Of a stretch of DNA of 64,000 nt, positions 16,390 to 24,803 are shown piece after piece. The translations under genes and the position numbers were made by a program. The notes below the pieces were generated by a model. It was not told where the DNA came from, searched no databases, and saw nothing but the letters and a program-made list of their open reading frames with translations. Within the stretch, counting starts at the first letter, position 1, and every line of letters begins with the position of its first letter. Origin of the DNA: Arthrobacter_H sp030452125 (lineage in GTDB: Bacteria > Actinomycetota > Actinomycetes > Actinomycetales > Micrococcaceae); assembly GCA_052379645.1 (NCBI GenBank), contig JBQSYU010000004.1; one strand, 5' to 3'.

Positions 16390-17751
16390 ATGAAAAAAGA
16401 CCAGCAGTCCGGGGCCGGCCCGGAGAAGGCGCGGGAACCGAAGACGGCACGGGGGCGTGGAGCCATGGCCTCCTGGCGGGAGTCCTTCAGCGAGGGCCTG
16501 CCGATGCCGCTGTGGCTCCAAGGAGCCCTGGAGTTCATCCAGTGTGCCTTCCTCTCGGCCCTGCTGGTGGTCGTGCCGTTGGTGGGTGTCTGGTTCGCCG
16601 GAGGATTCGCCGAACGGACGCTGGACTCCGTGTTCAGGATGTGCGGGCAGGTCTGGCTGCTGATCCACGGGGTGCCGTTGCAACTGACCCTGACCGGGGA
16701 GGACTCACCGGTCGTCACGACCGGGATGCTCACGCTCATCCCGTTGGGTTTGACGCTCATCCCGTTCTTCCTGGCCTGGCGGTCGGGCCGACGCATTGCC
16801 CGGGCTTCCTATACCGACCAGCTGTGGCAAGGCATCGCCGGGGCCCTGGGCGCCTACCTGCTGGTGGGACTGATCACCGGCTTCGCCGTCCCCACCGAGG
16901 AGGTCGGAGTCAATCTGGGCGCCGCCGCGCTGATCCCGTTGATCCCCGCTGGGCTCGGAGTCGTGATCGGGGCGCGGCGCGAGGCCGGGTCCTGGGGCCG
17001 GCTCATCGGCGTGGACTTCGTGGAGTGGATCGCCGCCACCAGCCAGCATTCGCGCTGGACCGGTTCCTACCTCTGGTCCGTCATCCGGGCCGGACTGCTC
17101 GGGTACGTCGCGGCCTTCGCGCTGGCCGCGCTGGCATTGACCGCCGCCCTGGGCCTGAACTGGCTCGACATCTCCAACATCTACCAACAGCTCCAGCCAG
17201 GGCCGGTCGGCGGGTCGGTGCTGACCGTCGCCCAGCTGGGCATGATGCCCAACCTGGCGTTGTGGGCCCTGGCCTGGATCAGCGGTGGCGGGATCACCCT
17301 GGGGGTCGGCAGCACGATGGGCCCCTTGGGCACCGCCGTCGGACCGTTGCCCGCGGTGCCGTTCCTGGGGGCCTTGCCAGCCGGGGACCTCGGAGCGGCC
17401 TGGGCCTTCATGCTGTTGCCGGTCCTGGCCGGGATCCTGGCCGGCTGGTGGTTCCTGCGTGAAGGGGAGAACCACTTCGAGGACTGGCTCTCGATGCGGC
17501 TGAACACCCGGTGGCTGTCGCTGGCCCTGTCCACCGTGCTGCTGGGGCTGTTCATCGGCATCGTGACCGGTGTGGTCTCCCTGGCCGGCAGCTGGCTGGC
17601 CGGCGGATCGCTGGGCATCGGGCGTTTGACCGACGTGGGCCCCAACCTCTGGATGACCGCCCTGCTGCTGGCCGGGGAGGTGGGCCTGGGGGTCGTCATC
17701 GGCTACCTGTTGGCCCCGCTGCTCGAACGCGATCCGGTGCTGGAGGACTAG
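16390..17751 (+). CDS. perM: PerM/DUF6350 family cell-division-associated membrane protein
   Basis: A 453-residue integral membrane protein with a charged N-terminal tail of about 45 residues and roughly nine hydrophobic segments. The family lies next to purN in many actinobacteria, including Rv0955 (PerM) before Rv0956-Rv0957 in Mycobacterium tuberculosis. There it is reported to support cell division under stress. A TACTCT -10-like box lies at 16326-16331, but no good ribosome site is seen before ATG 16390. Its stop TAG overlaps the stop of the opposing DinB-type gene inside a CTAG. Confidence 0.8.
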   Translation: MKKDQQSGAGPEKAREPKTARGRGAMASWRESFSEGLPMPLWLQGALEFIQCAFLSALLVVVPLVGVWFAGGFAERTLDSVFRMCGQVWLLIHGVPLQLTLTGEDSPVVTTGMLTLIPLGLTLIPFFLAWRSGRRIARASYTDQLWQGIAGALGAYLLVGLITGFAVPTEEVGVNLGAAALIPLIPAGLGVVIGARREAGSWGRLIGVDFVEWIAATSQHSRWTGSYLWSVIRAGLLGYVAAFALAALALTAALGLNWLDISNIYQQLQPGPVGGSVLTVAQLGMMPNLALWALAWISGGGITLGVGSTMGPLGTAVGPLPAVPFLGALPAGDLGAAWAFMLLPVLAGILAGWWFLREGENHFEDWLSMRLNTRWLSLALSTVLLGLFIGIVTGVVSLAGSWLAGGSLGIGRLTDVGPNLWMTALLLAGEVGLGVVIGYLLAPLLERDPVLED

Positions 17752-18317
17752 ACCGCCGGGTCCCGGCCGTTCACATCGTGCAGATGGTGGGCGATGTCAT
17801 GCCAGGTGTACCGGGCCAGGGTCTCGACCGTGAAGGCCGCCCCGTTGCCGCGGAGCCCGGGACGGTCCAGATCGCGGTTGAGGACCGAATCGAAGGCATC
17901 GGCCAGCCCCCGTCCGGCGGCTGCGAGCTGGGTGGCGATGACCCGGGGGGACTGGTCGGCGTAACCATCCTCCAGCGCGGTGGCATCCTGGTCCCAGTCG
18001 GGGAACGTCGGGGAGTCCTCCATATGCATCAGATCCAGCCGGTAGTGCATCACCTTGAACACGTCTCGCACATGCGCCGCGTACTCCAGCGGGCTCCAGA
18101 CCGCCGGTTCCGGACGCACGGCGACATCCTCCCGCTGCAGGACCGCCGCCCAGCGGGGCAGACAGGTGCGCAACGCGATGGCGATGTCCTGGGGGCTCAG
18201 CGCCGAGACGTCGGTGCCGCATTCGGGACAGGCCCGCTCGATGGTCCAGGTCCAGTCCTTGGCGTCGGGGACCGGCTGGATGTCCTCATGCGGTGCCGGG
18301 TCGGAGGGGCTGGTCAT
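17748..18317 (-). CDS. DinB-family (DinB_2-like) protein
   Basis: A 189-residue protein. Near residue 30 a C-P-E-C-G element looks like a small metal knuckle. The rest is a four-helix DinB-like fold with W-S-P-L-E-Y-A-A-H-V-R-D-V and the closing W-H-D-I-A-H-H-L-H-D-V, whose histidines suit a metal site. AAGGAG precedes ATG 18317. The start overlaps the stop of the upstream small membrane protein (ATGA), so both are one transcript. DinB-fold proteins include thiol transferases; no substrate is evident. Confidence 0.8.
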   Translation of the reverse strand: MTSPSDPAPHEDIQPVPDAKDWTWTIERACPECGTDVSALSPQDIAIALRTCLPRWAAVLQREDVAVRPEPAVWSPLEYAAHVRDVFKVMHYRLDLMHMEDSPTFPDWDQDATALEDGYADQSPRVIATQLAAAGRGLADAFDSVLNRDLDRPGLRGNGAAFTVETLARYTWHDIAHHLHDVNGRDPAV

Positions 18318-18718
18318 GATCCGATCACTCCTTGGAGGGTGGAGAGCTTCTGGTCGTAGTCGTGTTTGCATTGGGCCTGGGACCGGTCGGTGACGGTGGT
18401 GGCCATGCACTGTTCGTAATCCAGGGTCGGCTGGTAGAAGAGCACCTGGGTGGAAGTGGAGACGGTGAAGAGCAGGCACGCCAGGGTGGCCAGCGGCAAC
18501 GTGATCCGCAGGACGCCGGGCAGCTTGCGCCGGAAGACCTTCACCGAGGCGACGACCCCGGCCACGATCCCTGCCAGCCCGAAGACCACCGAGGCGATCT
18601 TCCAGGGCAGGACCACCGAGGAGAGCAGATAGGACAACAAGACGAAGAGGACGACGGCTCGGATCCATCCGCTCACGGCGGCAATACGCTGGGCGACGTC
18701 CTGTTCTGGTTCGGGCAT
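18314..18718 (-). CDS. small membrane protein
   Basis: A 134-residue protein with three hydrophobic helices at about residues 20-37, 40-58 and 72-95. An extracytoplasmic tail has two Cys (D-Y-E-Q-C and A-Q-C-K-H) that could form a disulfide. It is translated together with the DinB-like protein through an ATGA overlap and is divergent from purN. I do not recognise a function. Confidence 0.7.
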   Translation of the reverse strand: MPEPEQDVAQRIAAVSGWIRAVVLFVLLSYLLSSVVLPWKIASVVFGLAGIVAGVVASVKVFRRKLPGVLRITLPLATLACLLFTVSTSTQVLFYQPTLDYEQCMATTVTDRSQAQCKHDYDQKLSTLQGVIGS

Positions 18719-18750
18719 GCCCTCAGCCTAGTCCGGACCGCCGGAGCACC

Positions 18751-18756
18751 TAAACT
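18751..18756 (+). promoter_or_regulatory. -10 box TAAACT for purN, implying a leaderless mRNA
   Basis: TAAACT ends six bases before the purN ATG at 18763, so transcription should begin at or next to the start codon. There is no ribosome site. Confidence 0.55.
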
Positions 18757-18762
18757 GGTGCC

Positions 18763-19335
18763 ATGCGCATTGTGATCCTCGTATCCGGGACCGGTTCCAA
18801 CCTCCAGGCAGTCATCGATGCCGTCGCGAGCGGGGAGCTGGACCTGGAGATCGCCGCGGTCGGCGCGGACCGCACCGGGACCGGAGGCGTGGCTCGGGCC
18901 GCGGCCGCAGGGATCGAGACCTTCGAGGTGCCGTTCAAGGAATACACCGACCGCGCGGCCTGGAACCACGAACTCACGCGCATCTGCCGGTCCCACGCCC
19001 CGGACTACGTGGTCTCCTCGGGGTTCATGCGCATCGTCGGCGAGGAATTCATCACCGCCTTCGACGGGACCTACCTCAACACCCACCCGGCCCTGCTGCC
19101 GGCCTTCCCCGGCGCCCACGGGGTCCGCGACGCCCTGGCCTACGGGGTGAAGGTCACCGGATGCACGGTGCATATCGCCGATGCCGGGGTCGATACCGGC
19201 CCCATCCTGGCCCAGCGCGCCGTGGAGGTCCACGAGGACGACACCGAGGACACCCTGCACGGGCGCATCAAGATCGCCGAACGGACCCTGCTCATCGAGA
19301 CGCTGGCCTCCTTGGCCGACCGGCACACCGTCTAG
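18763..19335 (+). CDS. purN: phosphoribosylglycinamide formyltransferase (GART)
   Basis: A 190-residue PurN. The N-terminal V-S-G-T-G-S-N-L-Q binds the phosphoribosyl group. The catalytic Asn, His and Asp lie in N-T-H-P-A-L-L-P and H-I-A-D-A-G-V-D-T-G-P-I. It transfers a formyl group from 10-formyl-THF to GAR in step 3 of purine synthesis. It follows perM as in other actinobacteria, but purH lies 5.5 kb further on. Translation probably starts on a leaderless mRNA. Confidence 0.96.
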   Translation: MRIVILVSGTGSNLQAVIDAVASGELDLEIAAVGADRTGTGGVARAAAAGIETFEVPFKEYTDRAAWNHELTRICRSHAPDYVVSSGFMRIVGEEFITAFDGTYLNTHPALLPAFPGAHGVRDALAYGVKVTGCTVHIADAGVDTGPILAQRAVEVHEDDTEDTLHGRIKIAERTLLIETLASLADRHTV

Positions 19336-19341
19336 GACCGT

Positions 19342-19359
19342 CCCGGGCCCAGGCCCGGG
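19342..19359. terminator. hairpin after purN
   Basis: CCCGGGCC-CA-GGCCCGGG, a perfect 8 bp stem with a two-base loop, six bases after the purN stop. Confidence 0.6.
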
Positions 19360-19370
19360 GGAGGAGCGGC

Positions 19371-19394
19371 CCCGCCACCTTCCCCGGTGGCGGG
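19371..19394. terminator. second hairpin between purN and the protease-inhibitor pair
   Basis: CCCGCCACC pairs with GGTGGCGGG around a TTCCCC loop. It lies between converging genes and may terminate the minus-strand pair. Confidence 0.7.
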
Positions 19395-19410
19395 ACCACG
19401 TGTCGGCCGG

Positions 19411-19647
19411 CTACTGGATCCCGGAGTCCGGGTCGGGTAGCCGGTGGATCAGTTCGGCGGTGACGGAGGCGACGCCGCCGATCGCTTCGAGTCCGGCCAT
19501 CCGCTCCGCGGCGATGGTGCCGGTGATCATCGACAAGGCCGGCAGGACCCGCTCGACGATCATCCCCGCGGTGGCCAGTTGCCCGGCGACCTCGGCCGAC
19601 CGGCCGGCGTAGGGCTCCGTCAGGGTGACCGTGACCCGTTGGCTCAT
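19411..19647 (-). CDS. small protein resembling a free peptidase I9-type inhibitor/prodomain
   Basis: A 78-residue protein with a beta-alpha-beta pattern. It starts with a strand (R-V-T-V-T-L-T-E), then a helix ending in A-G-M-I-V-E-R-V-L, the hairpin M-I-T-G-T-I, and a last strand with V-A-S-V-T-A-E, which looks like the I9 propeptide fold. Its start overlaps the stop of the subtilisin-like protease (ATGA), so it is made from the same message. A free inhibitor or chaperone for that protease is the natural inference. The family match is from pattern only. Confidence 0.65.
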   Translation of the reverse strand: MSQRVTVTLTEPYAGRSAEVAGQLATAGMIVERVLPALSMITGTIAAERMAGLEAIGGVASVTAELIHRLPDPDSGIQ

Positions 19648-20987
19648 GGGGAGGGAGCCTCCGGTGGTGCCGGGGCGGCCTCGTCGCCTTCGTCGCCGTC
19701 GCCCCCGGGGGCCGCCGGTTGCGGGGCCCTGACCAGTCCGGCGCCGACATCGGCGGAGGCGGCGTCCAGACGTTCGCAGCCCTGCACCAGTTCGGCCCAG
19801 AGCTCCCGGCCGCGCAGGCCGGTGGACGCGGCCAGGACGGCGGCGACCCCGGCGGCATGCGGGGTGGCCATGCTGGTGCCGCTGATCGTGTTGTAGCGCT
19901 GGGGCATGGGCCAGGAGGAATAGACCTCGACGCCGGGACCCGCCACATCGACCTGCCCGCCCTCGGTCGCCCCGGAGCGGGCGGAGAAATCGGCGATGGC
20001 CAGCTGCTGATCGACCGCCCCCACGGCCATGATGTAGGGGCTGTTCGCCGGGGTCCCGACGAATCCGGGGTTTCCGGCGGAGCGTTCGGCATTATTGCCG
20101 GCCGCCGCGATGATGAGCGTGCCACGGGCCAGGGCCCGCTTCCCGGCCGCCACATAGGGCGGGTGGACCTCGGCGACATCGGCGCCCAGCGACATCGAGA
20201 TGACGGCGCAGCCCTGGGTGATGGCCCAGTCGATCCCGGCCAGGATCCCCGCGTCGCCGCCGGAACCGGAGGCGTCCAGGACCTTGCCGGCATAGATCTC
20301 CGAGGCATGGGCCACCCCGTATCCGGGGCCGGTCCCGGGGGCGCGCGGGCCGCAGGAGGTGCCGATGCAGTGGGTGCCGTGCCCGTGCCCGTCCTGGGCG
20401 TCCTCGCCGTCGACGAAGGATTCGGTCACGATGGTGCGGCCGGCGAAATCCGGATGGCCCGTATCGAAGCCGGTATCCAGCACGGCCACCTTGATGCCCT
20501 CGCCCGAGGCCTCGGAGGTCGCGGCTCCGGTGGCCTGCAGGCCCCAGGTGAATTCGGCGGTATCGGCAAAACCGTCGGCCGGTGCCGCCGGGGAGGAACC
20601 GGTGGCGTCGCGGGAGACGGCGTCGGGGGCGGCCTCGGAGCGGTGCCGGCCGGCCTGCCCCGGTTCCAGGACGTGGTGGATCAGTTCGGGGTAGTAGTGC
20701 AGGCCCCGCTGGGCTCCGACCGAGCTGGTCCGCAGGGTCTCGAGTTGGGCGTCCTCCGCCGCGACGACGGCCATGCGCAGTTCCGCGAAGTAGGTTCCCT
20801 GCCCCTGCCGGGCCGCGGCGGACCGCTCCTCGGAGGTGGCCAGCGAGGCCAGGTCACGGGTGTCGGCCACCCGGGTCATGCCGCCGGCGGCCAGCAGGTC
20901 CAGCGGGTCCGGGTCATCGTCGTCGAACACCACGATGTAGCGGCCGGTGTGCTGCCCGGACGGACCGAAAAAACCTGGATCCAACAT
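19644..20987 (-). CDS. subtilisin-like serine protease (S8 family), no visible signal peptide
   Basis: A 447-residue S8 peptidase. The triad is Asp171 (V-L-D-T-G-F-D), His203 (G-H-G-T-H) and Ser372 (S-G-T-S-M-A-T-P-H). The oxyanion Asn298 lies in A-A-A-G-N-N. The first 110 residues resemble an I9 propeptide (R-Y-I-V-V-F ... L-E-T-L-R), but no hydrophobic export signal precedes it, so the enzyme may act in the cytoplasm. GGAGGCAACGG precedes ATG 20987, and a TACACT -10 box on this strand lies at 21058-21053. The downstream inhibitor-like gene overlaps its stop. Confidence 0.88.
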   Translation of the reverse strand: MLDPGFFGPSGQHTGRYIVVFDDDDPDPLDLLAAGGMTRVADTRDLASLATSEERSAAARQGQGTYFAELRMAVVAAEDAQLETLRTSSVGAQRGLHYYPELIHHVLEPGQAGRHRSEAAPDAVSRDATGSSPAAPADGFADTAEFTWGLQATGAATSEASGEGIKVAVLDTGFDTGHPDFAGRTIVTESFVDGEDAQDGHGHGTHCIGTSCGPRAPGTGPGYGVAHASEIYAGKVLDASGSGGDAGILAGIDWAITQGCAVISMSLGADVAEVHPPYVAAGKRALARGTLIIAAAGNNAERSAGNPGFVGTPANSPYIMAVGAVDQQLAIADFSARSGATEGGQVDVAGPGVEVYSSWPMPQRYNTISGTSMATPHAAGVAAVLAASTGLRGRELWAELVQGCERLDAASADVGAGLVRAPQPAAPGGDGDEGDEAAPAPPEAPSP

Positions 20988-21100
20988 CCGTTGCCTCCAT
21001 CGTTGCGACCGGGGAGTCGCCCCGTACCTCGGGGCCTGGCCCCCTTACGGTCAGTGTAGCTGCGCCCCGCGGGGGTGGGAATGGTCTGTGGGACCGGGCT

Positions 21101-22450
21101 TCAGCGCAGGTGGGTGCCGCGGGTTTCCGGGGCACGCAGCCCCATCCAGCCGACCGCGAGCAGGACCAGGGCGCCGGCGACGAGGAAGGAATTGGCCAGC
21201 CCGAACACCGGCCACAGCCAGGCGAAGAGCAGCGGCCCGAAGCCTGCCCCGAGGCGGCTGAAGGAGGAGGCCCAACCGAATCCCGAACCGCGGAGTTCGG
21301 TCGGATAGAGCTCGGAGACGTAGGTGTAGAGCACGGGGATCGCGATCTGGATGATGAACCCGAAGACCAGCAGCCAGGCCACGGCCACGGCGGGCTGGGA
21401 CAGCGAGAGGGCGACGAGGACCAGGACGAGGGCGGCCAACGGGCCGGTGACGCCCAGGAGCCATTTACGGCCGACCCGTTCCACCAGCAGGGCAGCCAGC
21501 ACCACGCCGGCCAATCCCACGGCCGCCATGCCCGCGGTGCTGAACAACGCCGCGGATTCACCCATCCCGGCGTCGAGGAGGATCGAAGGCATCCACGTCA
21601 GGGCCAGGTAGTAGACGAGCAGGACCGTCAGGAAGAGCGACCAGGCGATGGCCGTGATGCGCCAGTTGAAGGCCCAGACCCGTCGCAACTGGTCGACCCA
21701 CGCCCCGGCGGAGAACCGCGGCACCGAGCTCGCCGAGGGCAGCGTATAGGGTTCCACGGCGGCCCCGGTGCGCCGGACCAGACCGTCGATGACCCTCGAA
21801 GCCTCACGCCGGCGGCCCGCCCGGACCAGGAACAGCGGGGACTCCGGGACCGAACGGCGGATCCAGAAGACCAGCAGGGCCGGCAGGACCATGACCAGCA
21901 GGATCAGCCTCCAGTTCCCGGTGCCGGCCTGGATCACCGCGGAGACGAAGAACGCGGCGGCGGCCCCGACGGGCCACCATCCGTCCATGGCGGTCAGGAC
22001 CCTGCCGCGGTGCCGGGCGGGGGTGAATTCCCCGACCAGGGCATAGTCCACCGGGATGCACCCGCCCAGTCCCAGCCCGGCAAGGAAACGGCAGGCGGCA
22101 AAGAAGACGAAGTTCGGCGACAGGGCCCCGGCCACCGTGAAGAGGGAGAAGATCAGCAGGGTCCAGGTGAAGGCCTGGCGGCGGCCGATCCGGTCCGCGA
22201 TGGTGCCCCAGAGGAAGGCGCCCAGGGCCATGCCGATCAGGTTCGCGGTCCCCAGCCAGGCCGCCGTCGTGCGCTCGAGCCCCCATTCCTGCATCACCAA
22301 CGGGATGAGGGCGCCGTTGAGGGTGACATCCCAGGCGTCGAACATGAAGCCGAGCCCACCGATGATGAAGATCTTGCCTTGGACGCCCCAACGCCAGGGG
22401 AGTCGTTGGACGATGTCGTCGCCGGAGGCCAGGGTGCGGTACTCGTTCAT
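21101..22450 (-). CDS. MFS transporter, metabolite:H+ symporter type
   Basis: A 449-residue carrier with 12 predicted membrane helices. TM1 has G-F-M-F-D-A-W-D, where the acidic residues recall aromatic-acid/sugar symporters. The loop 2-3 motif is G-T-I-A-D-R-I-G-R-R and the TM4-5 region has R-F-L-A-G-L-G-L-G-G. I chose ATG 22450, behind AGAGGA, because the upstream extension does not look coding. It is divergent from an Nramp-fold transporter with a shared inverted repeat between them. The substrate is not clear; an organic acid is most likely. Confidence 0.82.
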   Translation of the reverse strand: MNEYRTLASGDDIVQRLPWRWGVQGKIFIIGGLGFMFDAWDVTLNGALIPLVMQEWGLERTTAAWLGTANLIGMALGAFLWGTIADRIGRRQAFTWTLLIFSLFTVAGALSPNFVFFAACRFLAGLGLGGCIPVDYALVGEFTPARHRGRVLTAMDGWWPVGAAAAFFVSAVIQAGTGNWRLILLVMVLPALLVFWIRRSVPESPLFLVRAGRRREASRVIDGLVRRTGAAVEPYTLPSASSVPRFSAGAWVDQLRRVWAFNWRITAIAWSLFLTVLLVYYLALTWMPSILLDAGMGESAALFSTAGMAAVGLAGVVLAALLVERVGRKWLLGVTGPLAALVLVLVALSLSQPAVAVAWLLVFGFIIQIAIPVLYTYVSELYPTELRGSGFGWASSFSRLGAGFGPLLFAWLWPVFGLANSFLVAGALVLLAVGWMGLRAPETRGTHLR

Positions 22451-22572
22451 GGGCAGGCAGGTCCTCTGGCGATGGTGCAGGTCGGGTGGGAGGCGGAGCT
22501 GTTCCGGTCCCGGCCGGACCGCCCGATCCCAGATTAGCCGGTGGGCCGCAACCGGGCCGGGCGACACGTCTG

Positions 22573-22587
22573 TCACCACGGTGGTGA
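22573..22587. promoter_or_regulatory. 7-1-7 inverted repeat in the MFS/Nramp divergent region
   Basis: TCACCAC-G-GTGGTGA, a perfect repeat. It covers the -35 position of a promoter whose -10 box TACAGT (22594-22599) serves the Nramp-fold gene. Related GGTG/CACC half-sites recur at 22601-22619. It suits a repressor controlling one or both genes. Confidence 0.5.
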
Positions 22588-22657
22588 AGGCCCTACAGTA
22601 GGTGTGAACTACATCACCATAGGCGCTCCGCGGGGGTGCCCGAAGGGACGGACCGCC

Positions 22658-23929
22658 ATGGCAGAAGACCCGGCCGGGAAACACGGCGAACTCGAGACGC
22701 CCAAGAAGTGGAAGGTCATTGGTCCCGGGCTCATCGTCGCCGCCACCGGCGTGGGGGCCGCCGATATGGTGGCCACCCTGGTGGCCGGCTCCAAATTTGG
22801 TTACGGGCTGTTGTGGGCGCTGGTCGTCGGCGTCATCCTGAAGATCGTGCTGGTGGAAGGAGCCGGACGCTTCTCGCTGGCCTCGGGCCAGACGATCTTC
22901 GAGGGGTGGCGCTCATTGGGCCGGTGGCCCGTCTGGTATTTCGGGCCCTACATCATCATCTGGGGGTTCATCTACGGGGCCTCGGCCATGGCCTCGACGG
23001 CGCTGCCGTTGGCCGCCCTGTTCCCTGCGGTGCCGCAGATCGTGTTCGCCCTGGGCACCGGGCTGGCCGGATTCCTGCTGGTGTGGTTCAACCGGTATGC
23101 GGTGTTCGAGAAGATCACCGCCGCGTTGGTCGGGCTGATGTTCATCACGATCGTCGGGCTGGCCATCATCGCGGTCCCCGACGTGCCGGCCATGCTCGCC
23201 GGGCTGGTTCCGCGCCTCCCGGAGGGGTCGGTGCTCTATACGCTCGCGCTCGCCGGCGGGGTCGGTGGCACGATCACCTTGGCCGCCTATGGCTATTGGC
23301 TGCGGGAGAAGGGCTGGGTGAAGCCCGGATGGATGCGGGTGATGCGCCTGGACAACACCATGGCCTACGTCATCACCGGGATCTTCGTGATCTCCATGAT
23401 GATCGTCGGTGCCGAGGTCGTCGCGGCCGCAGGAGTGACCCTCGATGCCAAGGACAAGGGCCTGCTGGACCTCAGCGAGGTGCTCAAGGACAAATACGGG
23501 GACTTCATCGGTTCCGCGTTCCTGGTGGGCTTCTTCGCCGCGGCCTTCTCCTCGGTCATGGGCGTCTGGAACGGCGTCTCGCTGATGTTCGCCGATTTCT
23601 GGGGCAACATCCGCGGCAAGGGATCCGACCACCCCGATTCCCGGGCCCACGGCAAGTACTTCCGCTTCTACCTGCTCTGGCTGACCTTTCCCCCGATGCT
23701 CCTGCTGCTGATCGGCAAACCGATCGCCCTGGTGCTGGCCTACGGTGTCCTGGGGGCGATGTTCATGCCGTTCCTGGCCATCACGCTGCTGCCGCTGCTG
23801 AACACCGACCGGGTGCCGCGCGAATGGCGCAACCGGTGGCATACCAACACGGCCCTGGTGATCTGTGCGGTGCTGTTCATCTGGCTCGGCGTCTACAAGC
23901 TGGTCACCACGATCATGGATTTCTTCTAG
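22658..23929 (+). CDS. Nramp-superfamily transporter lacking canonical metal motifs
   Basis: A 423-residue protein with about 11 membrane helices and the Nramp/APC fold. The first helix begins G-P-G-L-I-V-A-A-T-G-V-G-A-A-D, so the D-P-G-N metal motif of true Nramp proteins is absent. The sixth helix reads G-G-V-G-G-T-I-T-L-A-A-Y, without M-P-H. Such non-canonical members are often annotated as divalent metal transporters, but Mn2+/Fe2+ transport is doubtful here. I chose ATG 22658, preceded by GAAGGGA. Confidence 0.8.
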   Translation: MAEDPAGKHGELETPKKWKVIGPGLIVAATGVGAADMVATLVAGSKFGYGLLWALVVGVILKIVLVEGAGRFSLASGQTIFEGWRSLGRWPVWYFGPYIIIWGFIYGASAMASTALPLAALFPAVPQIVFALGTGLAGFLLVWFNRYAVFEKITAALVGLMFITIVGLAIIAVPDVPAMLAGLVPRLPEGSVLYTLALAGGVGGTITLAAYGYWLREKGWVKPGWMRVMRLDNTMAYVITGIFVISMMIVGAEVVAAAGVTLDAKDKGLLDLSEVLKDKYGDFIGSAFLVGFFAAAFSSVMGVWNGVSLMFADFWGNIRGKGSDHPDSRAHGKYFRFYLLWLTFPPMLLLLIGKPIALVLAYGVLGAMFMPFLAITLLPLLNTDRVPREWRNRWHTNTALVICAVLFIWLGVYKLVTTIMDFF

Positions 23930-24004
23930 GAACCGGGCCCTCCGGCGGCTCCATGGCCATGACTGCCGAAAAAGCAAGGCCTTATCAGCCGCGCCCGACG
24001 GGGG

Positions 24005-24010
24005 TAGGCT
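24005..24010 (+). promoter_or_regulatory. -10 box TAGGCT for the DUF4303 gene, implying a leaderless mRNA
   Basis: TAGGCT ends six bases before ATG 24017; no ribosome site is present. Confidence 0.5.
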
Positions 24011-24016
24011 CTGGTC

Positions 24017-24742
24017 ATGGGAGTGGATTGGACGGCTTTGGAAGAGGCAATCCGGCGATCGGCATTGCGACAGGCCCGGGACGTGATCGAGAATCACCCG
24101 GACCACGAGTTCTATGCGATCGCACTGTCGGGGGTCTCCACCGACCCGGCCGAGCCCATCGAACTACCGGTGCTGGCCTTGAACTCCGAACAGGCGTTGG
24201 ACCGCGACGGGGACTCCGTGGAGGAGGACCTGGGGGTCGGCGACGAACCCGAGGAGACCGAAGAGGACGGCGACGGCCCCGACCCGCTGAACACCGGCCA
24301 TGAGGACGACGGCGACGATGCGGAGGACACCGCCGAGGATTCGGCGGACGACGACGATTCCGACGGATTCGACGTCGACGGGGAACTGGCCCAGCTCGAA
24401 GCCGAAGGCGAAGCCGCGGAATCCGGGGCCAGCTACTACTCGTCCCGCTGGAACCCGCCGGAATGGCACTGGTGCTCGATGGAGCTCTTCGACGAATCCG
24501 CCGCCGTGCTGTGGCGCGAGGCGTTGACCCGGGTCGCCGAATCCTCCGGCTGGGAGGAAACGCTCCGGCGCTACTACGAATTGCTGCTCACCGTCGTCGA
24601 AGACCTGCGCGTGGAACTGGCCCACGGCCGCAATGCGGAGATCGTCGCCTATGTCGCCGATGACGACCACGCCGACGCCCTGCTGCGCAGGAGCCTGACC
24701 CCCGAGCAGCTCTCACGTCATTTCCCCGACCTCGTCTCCTGA
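24017..24742 (+). CDS. DUF4303 family protein with acidic insertion
   Basis: A 241-residue protein. The ends fit DUF4303: the N-terminal helix with W-T-A-L-E-E-A-I and F-Y-A-I-A-L-S-G-V, and later S-R-W-N-P-P-E-W-H-W, as in family members of unknown function sometimes linked to toxin immunity. About residues 65-135 form a very acidic run of Asp and Glu with few hydrophobic residues, which looks like an insertion or disordered spacer. Neighbours are the Nramp-fold transporter and purH, with no toxin visible. Confidence 0.75.
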   Translation: MGVDWTALEEAIRRSALRQARDVIENHPDHEFYAIALSGVSTDPAEPIELPVLALNSEQALDRDGDSVEEDLGVGDEPEETEEDGDGPDPLNTGHEDDGDDAEDTAEDSADDDDSDGFDVDGELAQLEAEGEAAESGASYYSSRWNPPEWHWCSMELFDESAAVLWREALTRVAESSGWEETLRRYYELLLTVVEDLRVELAHGRNAEIVAYVADDDHADALLRRSLTPEQLSRHFPDLVS

Positions 24743-24760
24743 AGCCCGGCTGCGGGCCGG

Positions 24761-24766
24761 TAGGGT
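24761..24766 (+). promoter_or_regulatory. -10 box TAGGGT for purH
   Basis: TAGGGT would start transcription near 24773. That is downstream of the GTG at 24768, so it favours GTG 24804 (with GGGAG at 24793-24797) as the purH start. Confidence 0.5.
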
Positions 24767-24803
24767 TGTGAACGCCCCAACCGATGATTCCCGGGAGTTC
24801 CTT

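Noticed and set aside
20582..22537. A 651-codon plus-strand frame opposite the protease and MFS genes
   Set aside because: Its product is a Gly/Arg/Gln/Asp-rich string without domains, and the minus strand carries clear gene families.
22913..24106. A 397-codon minus-strand frame opposite the Nramp-fold gene
   Set aside because: His/Gln/Asp-rich shadow of membrane helices on the other strand.
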